Source: Sphingomonas kyeonggiensis
Lineage (GTDB): Bacteria > Pseudomonadota > Alphaproteobacteria > Sphingomonadales > Sphingomonadaceae
Assembly: GCF_014196745.1 (NCBI RefSeq)
Contig: NZ_JACIEH010000004.1
Location: 237,117 to 301,116, forward strand
Reading direction: 5' to 3'
Length of the DNA stretch: 64,000 bases
Positions 16,235 to 25,757 of this stretch are shown here, piece after piece. The notes below the pieces were generated by a model. It saw only the letters and a list, made by a program, of their open reading frames with translations, was not told where the DNA came from and did no database searches. The position numbers and the translations under genes were made by a program. Positions within the stretch are counted from its first letter, which is position 1. The number at the start of each line of letters is the position of its first letter.

Positions 16235-18823
16235 ATGGCAGACGCACGCATCGCATCGCAAACCCCGCAAGTTATTCGCCGCGAGGACTATCGCGCGCCC
16301 GACTGGCTTGTTCCCGAGATCGCGCTCGACTTCGACCTCGATCCCACTGCGACCAGGGTGCGTGCGGTGCTCAAGGTCGAGCGCAACGGCACGCATGACC
16401 GGGCGCTGGTGCTGAACGGCGACGGGCTGGCGGCGGAGGCGGTGCTGGTCGACGGCGTCGAGGCGCAGGGCTGGACGATGGACGGACCCGACCTGGTGAT
16501 CCCGCTGACCGGCACGGCGCACGAGATCGAGACGGTCGTGACGATCGCGCCCGAGCGCAACACCCAGCTGCAGGGGCTCTATGCCTCGTCGGGCATGCTC
16601 TGCACCCAGTGCGAGGCCGAGGGCTTCCGCCGCATCACCTTCTTCCCGGACCGGCCGGACGTGCTGTCCAGGTACAAGGTAAAGATGGCGGGCGACAAGG
16701 CGCGCTTCCCGGTGCTTCTGGCGAACGGCGATCCGATCGCGCAGGGCGATGCCGGGGATGGCCGCCAGTGGGCCGAGTGGCACGACCCCTTCCCCAAGCC
16801 GAGCTATCTGTTCGCGCTGGTCGCCGGCGACCTGGTGGCGAACAAGGGCCAGTTCACCACGATGAGCGGCCGCAGCGTAGATCTCGGCATCTGGGTGCGC
16901 GAAGCCGACCTGCCCAAGACCGACCACGCGCTGCATGCGCTGAAGCTGTCGATGGCCTGGGACGAGAGCGTCTATGGCCGCGAATATGATCTCGACGTGT
17001 TCAACATCGTCGCGGTGGACGACTTCAATTTCGGCGCAATGGAGAACAAGGGGCTGAACGTCTTCAACAGCCGCTACATCCTCGCCGATCCCGACACCGC
17101 CACCGACTACGACTATGACGCGATCGCCGCGGTGGTGGCGCACGAATATTTCCACAACTGGTCGGGCAATCGCGTGACCTGCCGCGACTGGTTCCAGCTC
17201 TCGCTCAAGGAAGGCTTCACCGTCTTCCGCGACCAGAGCTTCTCGGGCGACCAGGGCAGCAAGGCCGTCAAGCGGATCGAGGACGTGCGCGGGCTGCGTG
17301 CCTCGCAATTCCCGGAGGATTCCGGTCCGCTCGCCCATCCGGTGCGCCCGGACGAATATATCGAGATCTCGAACTTCTACACGGCGACCATCTACAACAA
17401 GGGCGCCGAAGTGATCCGGATGATGTCGACCATCCTGGGTCCGCAGAAGTTCCGCGCGGCGACCGACCTGTATTTCGACAAGTTCGACGGCACCGCGGCC
17501 ACCTGCGAGGATTTCGTGCGCTGCATGGAAGAGGCCGGCGGCGTCGATCTCACCCAGTTCCGCCGCTGGTACAGCCAGGCGGGCACGCCGCGCGTCTCGG
17601 CCAACCTGACCCAGGAAGGCGGGCGCGCGCGCCTGAAGCTCGCGCAGAGCGTGCCGCCGACGCCGGGCCAGCCGGTCAAGGAACCGATGGTGCTGCCGCT
17701 CAAGGTCAAGCTGTTCGGCGGCATCACCGGCCGGCCGATGTGCGACGAGCAGCTGGTGCTTTTGAAGGACGCGGCGCAGGAGATCGTGTTCGAGAACCTG
17801 TCCGAAACGCCGGTGCTGTCGATCAACCGCGGCTTCTCCGCGCCGGTGATCGTCGAGACCAACCGCACGGCGAAGGACCTCGCCTTCCTCTCGGCGCATG
17901 ACGACGATCCCTTCGCCCGCTACGAGGCGATGCAGCAGCTGATGCTCGACACGCTCGTCGCCGCGGTGACCAGCGGCAAGGGCCAGCACGACGCGGTGAT
18001 CGAGGCGGTACGCAATACGCTGGCGGACAGCGCGCTCGACAAGGCGTTCGTCGGCGAAGCGGTGCTGCTGCCCTCGGACAGCTTCATCGGCGACCAGATG
18101 GGCGTGGTCGATCCCGACGCGATCTTCGCGGCGCGGGAAGCCCTGCGCGCGGAACTGGGCAAGGCGCTCGAAGGCGAATGGCGCGCGGCCTATGACGGGG
18201 CGCAGGCCAACCGGTTCGAATATTCGCCCGCGGCCAAGGGCGCGCGGCGCCTGAAGAACGTCGCACTGGGCTATATCGCGGCAAGCGGCGCGGACGATGC
18301 CGCGGCGCTCGCCTTCGGCCAGTTCGAGGCGGCGGACAACATGACCGATCGCCAGGGCGCGCTGAGCACCCTGGTCAACGGCACGTCGGACAGGCGCGAG
18401 GCGGCGCTCTCGGCCTTCTACCAGCGCTATCAGGGCAATGCGCTGGTGCTCGACAAATGGTTCCAGACCCAGGCGCTGTCGGCGCGCGAGGATACCGCCC
18501 GGGCGGTGGAAGCGCTCGCGAGCCACCCGGACTTCACCCTGGCCAACCCGAACCGCGCCCGGGCGCTGATCGGAGCGTTCAGCGTCAACCAGCGGGCGTT
18601 CCACGACATCTCCGGCCGCGGCTATCGCTTCGTCGCCGACCAGCTGATCGCGCTGGACCGCCTGAACCCGCAGACCGCCGCCAAGCTGGTGCCGCCGCTC
18701 GGCCGCTGGAAGCGGTTCGACGCCGGCCGCGCGGCCAAGATGCGCGCCGAGCTCGAGCGGATCGTCGCGACGCCGGGGCTGAGCAAGGACATGTTCGAGC
18801 AGGCGTCGAAGTCGCTCGACTGA
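16235..18823 (+). CDS. pepN: Aminopeptidase N (M1 family)
   Basis: Cytosolic zinc aminopeptidase of 862 residues, the normal length for bacterial PepN. FGAMENKGLNVFNSRYIL holds the GAMEN exopeptidase motif (near residue 268), and VAHEYFHNWSGNRVTCRDWF holds HExxH with the downstream glutamate in SLKEGF. The N-terminal beta domain and long C-terminal helical domain are both present. It breaks down peptides by removing N-terminal residues. No signal peptide is seen. It begins 119 bp from the divergent M28 operon. Confidence 0.95.
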   Translation: MADARIASQTPQVIRREDYRAPDWLVPEIALDFDLDPTATRVRAVLKVERNGTHDRALVLNGDGLAAEAVLVDGVEAQGWTMDGPDLVIPLTGTAHEIETVVTIAPERNTQLQGLYASSGMLCTQCEAEGFRRITFFPDRPDVLSRYKVKMAGDKARFPVLLANGDPIAQGDAGDGRQWAEWHDPFPKPSYLFALVAGDLVANKGQFTTMSGRSVDLGIWVREADLPKTDHALHALKLSMAWDESVYGREYDLDVFNIVAVDDFNFGAMENKGLNVFNSRYILADPDTATDYDYDAIAAVVAHEYFHNWSGNRVTCRDWFQLSLKEGFTVFRDQSFSGDQGSKAVKRIEDVRGLRASQFPEDSGPLAHPVRPDEYIEISNFYTATIYNKGAEVIRMMSTILGPQKFRAATDLYFDKFDGTAATCEDFVRCMEEAGGVDLTQFRRWYSQAGTPRVSANLTQEGGRARLKLAQSVPPTPGQPVKEPMVLPLKVKLFGGITGRPMCDEQLVLLKDAAQEIVFENLSETPVLSINRGFSAPVIVETNRTAKDLAFLSAHDDDPFARYEAMQQLMLDTLVAAVTSGKGQHDAVIEAVRNTLADSALDKAFVGEAVLLPSDSFIGDQMGVVDPDAIFAAREALRAELGKALEGEWRAAYDGAQANRFEYSPAAKGARRLKNVALGYIAASGADDAAALAFGQFEAADNMTDRQGALSTLVNGTSDRREAALSAFYQRYQGNALVLDKWFQTQALSAREDTARAVEALASHPDFTLANPNRARALIGAFSVNQRAFHDISGRGYRFVADQLIALDRLNPQTAAKLVPPLGRWKRFDAGRAAKMRAELERIVATPGLSKDMFEQASKSLD

Positions 18824-18840
18824 GCGTCATCGAACCGATC

Positions 18841-18918
18841 GTCATCCCGGCGAAAGCCGGGATCTCGGGCGGCTCCATTCCCGCCATCGCCTGAGATCCC
18901 GACTTTCGTCGGGATGAC
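18841..18918. repeat. REP-like palindromic repeat family B, copy B1
   Basis: A pair of inverted hairpins of 78 bp. It starts gtcatcccggcgaaagccgg and ends with the mirror half ccgactttcgtcgggatgac. Each half is itself a stem-loop (cccggcgaaagccggg; cccgactttcgtcggg), and the halves also pair with one another. It sits just after pepN. Confidence 0.92.
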
Positions 18919-18996
18919 GGACTTGGCTTTGATCGCAAGGCGCAGGAAGTAGTTGGTGGCCAACCGGCCCATATCGGCAGGGCAAGGAGAAACCCG

Positions 18997-19476
18997 ATGA
19001 CCCTGTCGACCAAGACCATCGCCTCGCCCGTCGGCGACCTCACCCTCGTCGCCAGCGACAAGGGGCTCGTCGCGATCCTGTGGGAGAATGATTCGCCCGA
19101 CCGGGTGAAGCTCGGCGCCGTCGAGGAGGATGCCGGGCACCCGGTGCTCGAAGCCACCGAGGACCAGCTGCGCGAGTATTTTGCCGGGACGCGTACCCGC
19201 TTCGACCTGCCGCTCGATTTCCGCGGCACCGATTTCCAGAAGTCGGTCTGGGCCGAGCTGCTCGCAATCCCGTTCGGCGAGACGCGCTCGTACGGCGAGA
19301 TCGCGATGAAGCTGGGGCGCCCCACGGCTTCGCGCGCGGTGGGCGCCGCCAATGGCCGCAACCCGATCTCGATCGTCGCGCCGTGCCACCGGGTGATCGG
19401 GTCGACCGGCAAGCTCACCGGGTTCGCCGGAGGGCTGGCGGCGAAGGAATATCTGCTGGGGCTGGAGCGGGGCTGA
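18997..19476 (+). CDS. ogt: Methylated-DNA--protein-cysteine S-methyltransferase
   Basis: DNA repair protein of 159 residues that removes alkyl groups from O6-methylguanine by irreversible transfer to its own cysteine. The active-site PCHRVIGSTGKLTGFAGG is complete. The helix-turn-helix region FQKSVWAELLAIPFGETRSY precedes it. The length and the short N-terminal domain match Ogt-type proteins rather than Ada. It starts at ATG 18997 after a purine-rich ggcaaggag ribosome-binding site. Repeat A5 begins 6 bp after its stop. Confidence 0.92.
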   Translation: MTLSTKTIASPVGDLTLVASDKGLVAILWENDSPDRVKLGAVEEDAGHPVLEATEDQLREYFAGTRTRFDLPLDFRGTDFQKSVWAELLAIPFGETRSYGEIAMKLGRPTASRAVGAANGRNPISIVAPCHRVIGSTGKLTGFAGGLAAKEYLLGLERG

Positions 19477-19482
19477 ACGTAG

Positions 19483-19636
19483 AATTCCTACCCGAGCTTG
19501 TCTCGGGGAGGGGGACCATTCGCGCAGCGAATGGTGGAGGGGCCAGCACAGGAGCGGCGGCGAAGACCGCCGCGCCCCTCCACCCCGACGCTTCGCGTCG
19601 CGGTCCCCCTCCCCCAGCAAGCTGGGGGAGGAATTT
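19483..19636. repeat. Palindromic repeat family A, copy A5
   Basis: A 154-bp element between the convergent ends of ogt and the phoD-type gene. The left arm is aattcctacccgagcttgtc with one mismatch against A2. It is followed by accattcgcgcagcgaatggt, the ggaggggcc/cgcccctcc pair, an altered third hairpin cgacgcttcgcgtcgcggt, and the right arm ccccagcaagctgggggagg. It is stop-free in the same reading frame as A2 (LPELVSGRGTIRAANGGG). Confidence 0.92.
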
Positions 19637-19639
19637 GAA

Positions 19640-21259
19640 CTAGGCCATCACGTTCCGGCCGCGGGTCACCACCACGGTATGCCCCACGCTGGCCTTGAGC
19701 GTGCGCTGGGTGATCGTGTCCATCATCACCCAGTCGTTGCTCGCCTTTTCCGGCGTGAGCGTCAGCGCCATGTAGCCGCGACGGCTGGTGTCGCACCACT
19801 TCAACTCGGGGCTGGCGGCGACGAGCGCGGCGGCTACCACCTTCGGATCGGCGCCCGTAGCCTGCTCATAGCCCGGCGAGGAAACGCTGTGCCCGGCGAA
19901 CTCGACGCCGGCGGGCTTGCCGTCCTGGCCCAGGTCGAACGCCCAGGCATTGTGGCTGTCGCCGCACAGCACGAGGAGGTTGGCGCCGGCCGCCTGGGCG
20001 GACTTGAGGAAGCGGGCGCGCGCCGCGGGGAAGCCGCCCCAATTGTCGAGATCCGAGGGGATGCCGAGCTTGCTCGCCATCACGCCCGCCTGGACATAGG
20101 CCTTGGTGCGCGCCGAGGCATCGGGCTTGAGCCAGTCCATCGCCTGGACAGGAATGTTCTGCTTGCCCATGATCGTGCCGAAATTGACCAGCTGCCACTT
20201 CTGGCCCGAACGAGTCGACTTCTTCAGCGCATGGCCGAGCCAGGCCTCCTGCTCGGTGCCGAGCATGGTGCGGGCCGGATCCTGCAGCGCGCCGTCGCGG
20301 AAGGCGACCAGCGCCTTCTGCGCATCGGCCGAGGCGAAGAGCGGGGCGAGCTCGGGCTCGTCGCTGCGATAGAGGAGCCGGCTCTCGGTACGGAACAGGG
20401 TAGCCAGCGTGCCGACATCGTAGCTGCTCCAGGGCGTCTCCGAGACCGGCATCCATTCCTTGTAGGCCTGGAGCGCGGCGGCGCGGCGATCGTTCCAGTC
20501 GGCCTCGCCCGGCTGGTTGTTCTGCGCGCTCATCTCGCGGCTGTTGTTGGCGCTCTCGTGATCGTCCATCTGCGCGAGCATCGGCTTGACCCGGTGCAGC
20601 TCCTGCAGGTCCGGATCGCTGCGATAGCTGGCATAGCGCAGGCGATAATCGGCGAGGTGGATGATCTCGCCCGCCGGCTCGGGCACGCGGCCGCCGACCG
20701 GGCCGCTTTCGGGCGCATAGCCGCCGGCGGCATATTCGTAGAGATAGTCGCCGAGGTGCAGCCACAGGTCGATGTCGCCCCGCGCCGCGGCATGGCCATA
20801 GGCGTTGAAATAGCCATAGGGCATGTTCGAGCAGGAGAAGATCGCGATGCCGTACTTGCCGACATTGCCAACGGGCAACGTCTTCGTCCGGCCGACCGGC
20901 GAGAAGCTGCCGTCGGGTGCCACGAAGCGGTAGAAATAGCTGGTGCCGGGTTCGAGCCCCTCGACGGTGATCTTGGCGGTGTGATCGCGCCACGGGCCGG
21001 TGATCTGCTCACCGCCCGAGACGATCCTGGCGAAATCCTCGGTCTTCGAGACCTCGGCCTTCACCTTCACCGCACCGCGATCGGCGGGGACGTAGCGCGT
21101 CCACAGCAGCATCGTGTCCGGACCCGGCTCGCCGCTGGCGACCGAATGGGTGAAGCCTCTGGCCAGCGCCTGCGCGAAGGAGAAGCCCGGAATGGCGAGC
21201 GCGCCGAGGCCGAGCGTGCCGGTGAGGATGAGCGAGCGGCGATCGATGCGCAGTGTCAT
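19640..21259 (-). CDS. phoD: PhoD-type alkaline phosphatase / phosphodiesterase
   Basis: Secreted enzyme of 539 residues. The N-terminus MTLRIDRRSLILTGTLGLGA is a Tat-type signal peptide. The metallophosphatase core shows FSCSNMPYGYFNAYGHAAAR, LWLHLGDYLYEYAAGG, MDDHESANNSREMS and LVLCGDSHNAWAFDL, in the order expected for PhoD. The family releases phosphate from phosphodiesters, for example teichoic or nucleic acids, using calcium and iron. ATG 21259 is chosen because the signal peptide starts there; longer frames upstream are not convincing. The gene diverges from the glycosyltransferase gene at 21423. No Pho box was identified. Confidence 0.88.
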   Translation of the reverse strand: MTLRIDRRSLILTGTLGLGALAIPGFSFAQALARGFTHSVASGEPGPDTMLLWTRYVPADRGAVKVKAEVSKTEDFARIVSGGEQITGPWRDHTAKITVEGLEPGTSYFYRFVAPDGSFSPVGRTKTLPVGNVGKYGIAIFSCSNMPYGYFNAYGHAAARGDIDLWLHLGDYLYEYAAGGYAPESGPVGGRVPEPAGEIIHLADYRLRYASYRSDPDLQELHRVKPMLAQMDDHESANNSREMSAQNNQPGEADWNDRRAAALQAYKEWMPVSETPWSSYDVGTLATLFRTESRLLYRSDEPELAPLFASADAQKALVAFRDGALQDPARTMLGTEQEAWLGHALKKSTRSGQKWQLVNFGTIMGKQNIPVQAMDWLKPDASARTKAYVQAGVMASKLGIPSDLDNWGGFPAARARFLKSAQAAGANLLVLCGDSHNAWAFDLGQDGKPAGVEFAGHSVSSPGYEQATGADPKVVAAALVAASPELKWCDTSRRGYMALTLTPEKASNDWVMMDTITQRTLKASVGHTVVVTRGRNVMA

Positions 21260-21422
21260 TTCGAGGCATTCCCAAGCTATTTCGCCGCATGCCTTGCCGC
21301 TCGTGCATGTCGAGTTCGTGACAGCGCGCGCCGCGGACGCTAAGCACGCCTGCAGTCGCACGCAACAAGGCCCTTTCAAAGCAGATGCCGCATCACCTCC
21401 CGCCCGGGGCCAAGCGCTCCTG

Positions 21423-22970
21423 ATGGCAAGCAAGTCCGAAGTGCTGGGGAGCCGGACGACTCGCCTGACCGACCTCACAGCAGCGATCGCCGCGCTTCCG
21501 CGCTGGTCGGTCGTGCTGCTCGCCGCCGTGGCGGTGCGCGCGCTGACCTTTGGCAACCCCGTCGTCCATGTCGACGAGGAATTCTACTTCGTGACCGCGC
21601 AGCAGATGCTGCACGGCGCGGTGCCGTTCGTCGACGTGTGGGACCGCAAGCCCGTCGGCCTGTTCCTGATCTACCTGCTGCCCGCCGCGTTCGGCGTGCC
21701 GGCGGGAATCTGGATCTACCAGGCCATGGCATTGGCGGCCGTGGTGGGCACCGCGCTGCTGATCGCCCGGCTGGCCGAAAAGGCCGGATGGGGGCGCGGC
21801 GCGCTGACCGTCGCACTGCTCTATCTGTTCATGATCAACTTCGCCGACGGCCAGGGCGGCCAGGCGCCGGTGTTCTACAATCTGCTGATGGCCTGGGCGT
21901 TCCTGCTCGTCGTGCCGAAACCGAGCGACGAGAGCGGCGACCGCCGCCGCATCCATCGCGGCACGCTGGCCATGCTGATCGTCGGCGTGGCGATGCAGAT
22001 CAAATATTCGGTGGTGTTCGAGGCGATGTTCCTCGGCCTGTGGCTGATGTGGCGCGAAGTGAAGCTGGGCACCAGCGTCGCCCATGTCATCCGCCGCGGC
22101 TGCCTATGGGCGGCCGCCGTGTGGCTGCCGACGCTGGCCGTCTGGGCGGTGTTCATCGTGCTGGGGCATGGCGAGCCCTGGTTCTACGCCAATTTCGGCT
22201 CGATCGTCGATCGGCTGAGCGATCCGCCGATGGTGCTGCTGCGCGCCTTCCTCAAGATCGCTCTGATCCTGGGCCTGCTGCTGATCGTGTCGGGCCTGTC
22301 GCGCCACGTGCCGGTGAAGGACCCGAGCGAGCATCCGGTACGTGCGCTGTTCTTCGGCTGGCTGATCGCCGCCGTCATCGGCCTGCTCGTGTTCGGCAGC
22401 TGGTTCAACCACTATGCCCTGCCCGTGCTGGTGCCCGCCAGCCTGTGCTGCGCCGGCTATCTGGGCGGCACCGAGTTCGGCCGGAAATGGCTGACCCCGG
22501 TGATGCTGCTCGCGTCCGGCCTTGGCGGCGAATACACCGCGTGGAGCGCCAAATGGCACCGCGGCAATGCCGAGCAGCTCGATGCGCTCGCCGACGGCAT
22601 CGGCCACGGCAGCGGCTGCATGTACGTCTATTCCGGCAACGCCATCCTCTACAGCTATACCGGGCGCTGCACGGTGACGCCGTGGATCTTCCCGAGCCAC
22701 CTCTCGCGCGAGCGCGAGAATGGCGCGCTGGGCGTCGACCAGCTGGAGGAGATCAACCGCATCTTCACCCAGCGGCCCGAGATCGTGGTGATGCGCCCGA
22801 CCTATTATGGCGAGCGCATGGAATCGCATCGGCTGGCGGTGCAGCGGATGGAGGAGATGGGCTATCGCCTGCGTGGCCGCTGGCCGCTCGGCGACCTCTA
22901 CATCTCGGTCTACGAGCTGCCGGCGGCCCGCAAGGCGCCGCCGCGCTTCGCTGCGAGCAAGCCTTCGTAA
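21423..22970 (+). CDS. GT39/ArnT-like membrane glycosyltransferase
   Basis: Multi-pass inner-membrane protein of 515 residues. VVHVDEEFYFVTAQQMLHG followed by PFVDVWDRKPVGLF is the first periplasmic loop of the GT39/ArnT/PMT fold, with the conserved acidic pair. About ten hydrophobic segments follow, then a soluble C-terminal part with EIVVMRPTYYGERMES. Such enzymes move a sugar from a polyprenyl phosphate carrier onto lipid or protein in the periplasm. ATG 21423 matches the start of folded sequence. It heads a glycan cluster, and its last 61 bp overlap the convergent GT4 gene. Confidence 0.75.
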   Translation: MASKSEVLGSRTTRLTDLTAAIAALPRWSVVLLAAVAVRALTFGNPVVHVDEEFYFVTAQQMLHGAVPFVDVWDRKPVGLFLIYLLPAAFGVPAGIWIYQAMALAAVVGTALLIARLAEKAGWGRGALTVALLYLFMINFADGQGGQAPVFYNLLMAWAFLLVVPKPSDESGDRRRIHRGTLAMLIVGVAMQIKYSVVFEAMFLGLWLMWREVKLGTSVAHVIRRGCLWAAAVWLPTLAVWAVFIVLGHGEPWFYANFGSIVDRLSDPPMVLLRAFLKIALILGLLLIVSGLSRHVPVKDPSEHPVRALFFGWLIAAVIGLLVFGSWFNHYALPVLVPASLCCAGYLGGTEFGRKWLTPVMLLASGLGGEYTAWSAKWHRGNAEQLDALADGIGHGSGCMYVYSGNAILYSYTGRCTVTPWIFPSHLSRERENGALGVDQLEEINRIFTQRPEIVVMRPTYYGERMESHRLAVQRMEEMGYRLRGRWPLGDLYISVYELPAARKAPPRFAASKPS

Positions 22971-24106
22971 TAGGTCATCAGCTCGGCGGCGTGATCGGCG
23001 TCGCTGCGCACCTTGCCGGCGGCAATGCGTGCGGCACTCCGCAGGATGGTCTGCTCCCGGCCGAACATCCGGCGGATCGCATCGGCGGCCGAATAGGCGT
23101 CGCGCGCGCGATAGGTCTCGGCGAACAGCGGATCGGCGATCTCGGCGAAGCCGCCCTCGTCCGGCCCGACCAGCGGCAGGCCCGAGGCGAGCGCCTCCGA
23201 GGCGACCAGGCCGAACGGCTCGGCGTCCGATCCGTGGATCAGCGCGTCGCAGCTCGCCATGATCCGCGAGAAGCGCACCCGGTCATAGACCGGCCTGAAG
23301 ATCTTGATGTGCGGGCTGCCGGCGATCCGCTCCTCGAGCTGGCGGCGCTGCGGGCCGTCGCCGATCAGCATCAGGCCGACGGGCAGGTCGTTCGCCGCCG
23401 CCTCGACCGCGTCGATCACCAGCGGCCAGCGCTTTTCCTTGTGGTGCCGGCCCAGGCCGAGCAGCAGATGCCCCTCGGGCGGAAGGCCGAGCTGGGCCAA
23501 TAGCGCCACGCGCAGCTTCTCGTCGCGCAGATCGGGCGAGAACCATTGCCGCTCGATCCCCAGCGGCATCGACGCATCGACGTGCATCCCCCGGCGGCGG
23601 AAGCGCTTCGCGAGCGCCGGGCCGTTGGTGACGAACGCGTCGTAATGCTGGAGGAAGTTGTTCATGTACCGGGTGTACCAGGCGAAGGCCTGCTCGACCT
23701 GGATCGGGGTCGCCACGCTGTCGAGCCAGCGCTGCGGATAGGCGCCGATATTGTCGCCATGCGCGAAGAACACCTTCACCGCATCGCCCTTCCAGCGCGC
23801 CACGGTCCAGCCCGGCAGCCAGGGCGAGCTGGTCTCGACGATGTCGGGCCGGAGTTCGTCGAGCAGGTTCCAGACCGGCTCGTCCTTGACGAAGATGCCG
23901 TAGTTGCGATCGAGGATCAGCGGCGGCGCCTTGACCCAGATCACCCGGCCGCCGCCCGGACGCTCCTCGACGCTCGATTCGAGCGCCGGGGCAATGACGG
24001 TCAGCTCATGGCCCATATCGGCCATGATCCCCATCTTGCGATCGAGATAGGTGCGGACGCCCCCGCCGGTGGGCGAATAGAACTCGTTGACGTCGACGAT
24101 GCGCAT
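22910..24106 (-). CDS. GT4 family glycosyltransferase
   Basis: Cytosolic GT-B-fold glycosyltransferase of 398 residues. The N-terminal acceptor domain begins MRIVDVNEFYSPTGGGVRTY. The C-terminal donor domain has LLGLGRHHKEKRWPLVI, then SDAEPFGLVASEALASGLP, the EX7E-type motif of the GT4 family. ATG 24106 has a good ggaagg ribosome-binding site 7 bp upstream, and a GTG three codons earlier is less likely. The DUF2141 gene ends 15 bp upstream of the start, on the same strand, so the genes look co-transcribed. The sugar and acceptor are unknown. Confidence 0.85.
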   Translation of the reverse strand: MRIVDVNEFYSPTGGGVRTYLDRKMGIMADMGHELTVIAPALESSVEERPGGGRVIWVKAPPLILDRNYGIFVKDEPVWNLLDELRPDIVETSSPWLPGWTVARWKGDAVKVFFAHGDNIGAYPQRWLDSVATPIQVEQAFAWYTRYMNNFLQHYDAFVTNGPALAKRFRRRGMHVDASMPLGIERQWFSPDLRDEKLRVALLAQLGLPPEGHLLLGLGRHHKEKRWPLVIDAVEAAANDLPVGLMLIGDGPQRRQLEERIAGSPHIKIFRPVYDRVRFSRIMASCDALIHGSDAEPFGLVASEALASGLPLVGPDEGGFAEIADPLFAETYRARDAYSAADAIRRMFGREQTILRSAARIAAGKVRSDADHAAELMTYYEGLLAAKRGGALRAAGSS

Positions 24107-24121
24107 CGATCGCACCTTCCC

Positions 24122-24640
24122 TTAGTCTTCGAGCGGGCCGAAGCCGCCCAGGCCCCTCAGATATTGGGCCTTGATCGTGATCTGTCCACCGCCGGCACCG
24201 ACATTGACCAGCGCCTGGCGCACCTTGGGACGGCTGCGGCCGAGCTTCTGGTTGCTGGCGAAACCGGCGCCGTCCTCCCAGAAGTTGAACTTGTTCTTGC
24301 CGTCGCGGTCATGGGTGAACAGCACCGCCCAGGTGCCGGCGCTGGGTGCGCGGATGCAGATGCGCACCGGGCCCGACTGCGGCACCGACGACCAGACGCG
24401 GCGGAACGGCTTGCCCTCGCGCTTGAGCGAGGTGTCGTCGCGCAGGAAGTCTTCCTCGTTCGGCGGATAGAGCTCGACCTTGAGCCGGCCGGTCCGGTCC
24501 TTGAGGCCGGTGACGTTCACATAGAGGCGGGCGCCGCCGGGAATCGCGCAGGTGCCGTCCACCGGATCCTGCTGCGCGAGCGCCGGGGTCGCGGCAAAGG
24601 CGAGCGCGGCGGCGGTGCTGGCGGTCAGGGCACGGATCAT
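24122..24640 (-). CDS. Secreted DUF2141 domain protein
   Basis: Exported protein of 172 residues with signal peptide MIRALTASTAAALAFAATPA. The rest is beta-rich and fits the DUF2141 family: RLYVNVTGLKDRTGRLKVEL, then WAVLFTHDRDGKNKFNFWED, which resembles the conserved histidine and N-F segment of that family. Its function is unknown. The ATG overlaps the stop of the preceding membrane protein gene by 4 bp. Its place inside a glycan cluster suggests an envelope role, but this is inference only. Confidence 0.78.
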   Translation of the reverse strand: MIRALTASTAAALAFAATPALAQQDPVDGTCAIPGGARLYVNVTGLKDRTGRLKVELYPPNEEDFLRDDTSLKREGKPFRRVWSSVPQSGPVRICIRAPSAGTWAVLFTHDRDGKNKFNFWEDGAGFASNQKLGRSRPKVRQALVNVGAGGGQITIKAQYLRGLGGFGPLED

Positions 24641-25596
24641 TGCTGCTTGTTCCTCTGGAGCAGGGCCTGGACGCTGAACCCTCCGATCAGCGCGACGTGG
24701 CTGAGAAGCGTGAGGCCGGCGATCAGCGCCATCAGCTCGGACATGGCCGAGCCCTGGCCGATCACCACGCCGGTGATCGCGGCGAAGGCGGCTTCCTTGC
24801 TCGGCACCAGCGGCAGGCGCCAGACGAGCAGGCGGCCGGCGGCCATCATCAGCCACACGCCGATCGACACGCCCGGCATCGCCAGGTGCCAGGCGATGGC
24901 GACGAGCAGCGAACCGGTGACGATACGGGCGCAATGCACCAGGAACACCCACCACAGCTCGCGCCGGGGCAGCGAGAAGACGCGCTTGGAGAAAAGCAGG
25001 AACGGCACCGACATCAGCACCAGCACGACGACCGAGCCGAGCACCGCGGCCTTCCAGGTCGGCGGCACCAGGCCGAGATAGAGCGGCAGGCCGAGGATCA
25101 TCATGATCAGCGTGATCGCATTGCCGGCGATCGCCGACAGGATCATCACGTCCTTCACCGCACCGAACGGCGCCGCGACCATCTGGGTGCGCTGGCGCGC
25201 CCAGGCGTAGAAATAGGCCTCGCCCGAATAGCCGAACAGCACTTCGTTCGAGATGCGCTTCTTGTGGAGTGCGGCGAGCCCGGCGAGCGGGATCTGCCAC
25301 AGCCGCTTGAAGATGATGTAGTCGAAGGTCGGCGGGCCCACATAATAGAGCGCGAAGACGATATAGAAGAGCGGGTTGGTCGGCAGGGTGCGGTACAGAC
25401 CCGCCAGGCCCGAGCCGAACAGCTCGCGGCCGAGCGCCACGATCATCAGCAGCGTCAGCGCGCCACCGACGAACGCCGGCCAGCGGCGCTTGATCTTTTC
25501 GACGGGCTCCAGGCCCGCAAGGTCGGGCGCGCCCGGGAGAGGGACGGCCTCGACAACGCTCGTGTTCACCGAAGCCTCCAGACTGGGTTCGTTCAC
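24637..25596 (-). CDS. Multi-pass membrane protein, possible flippase-like
   Basis: Inner-membrane protein of 319 residues with about eight hydrophobic segments after a 36-residue polar N-terminus. The YIVFALYYVGPPTFDYIIFK and GYSGEAYFYAWARQRTQMVA segments recall the membrane part of lysylphosphatidylglycerol synthase/flippase-like proteins, but the match is not firm. It heads a three-gene minus-strand unit with the DUF2141 and GT4 genes, overlapping the former by 4 bp. A role in moving a lipid-linked sugar is plausible from context only. Confidence 0.6.
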   Translation of the reverse strand: MNEPSLEASVNTSVVEAVPLPGAPDLAGLEPVEKIKRRWPAFVGGALTLLMIVALGRELFGSGLAGLYRTLPTNPLFYIVFALYYVGPPTFDYIIFKRLWQIPLAGLAALHKKRISNEVLFGYSGEAYFYAWARQRTQMVAAPFGAVKDVMILSAIAGNAITLIMMILGLPLYLGLVPPTWKAAVLGSVVVLVLMSVPFLLFSKRVFSLPRRELWWVFLVHCARIVTGSLLVAIAWHLAMPGVSIGVWLMMAAGRLLVWRLPLVPSKEAAFAAITGVVIGQGSAMSELMALIAGLTLLSHVALIGGFSVQALLQRNKQQ

Positions 25597-25757
25597 TGAT
25601 TCGTATTCCGCAGCCCAAAACGGGCAAATTCAGCACTTTACCCGCGCCATGCGGCTTTTCAGCCCCCAGTTCACACGACGCGAAAATGGCTGGTGGCAGC
25701 AGAATGCGGTTTATTGCGGGGGCGATTTGGGCGTAAGAATGGCAATTCGCAAGGTCT

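Noticed and set aside
16112..18604. Long open frame of 830 codons antisense to pepN
   Set aside because: Same reason: the plus strand encodes a complete aminopeptidase N, while the antisense translation has no family motif or ribosome-binding site.
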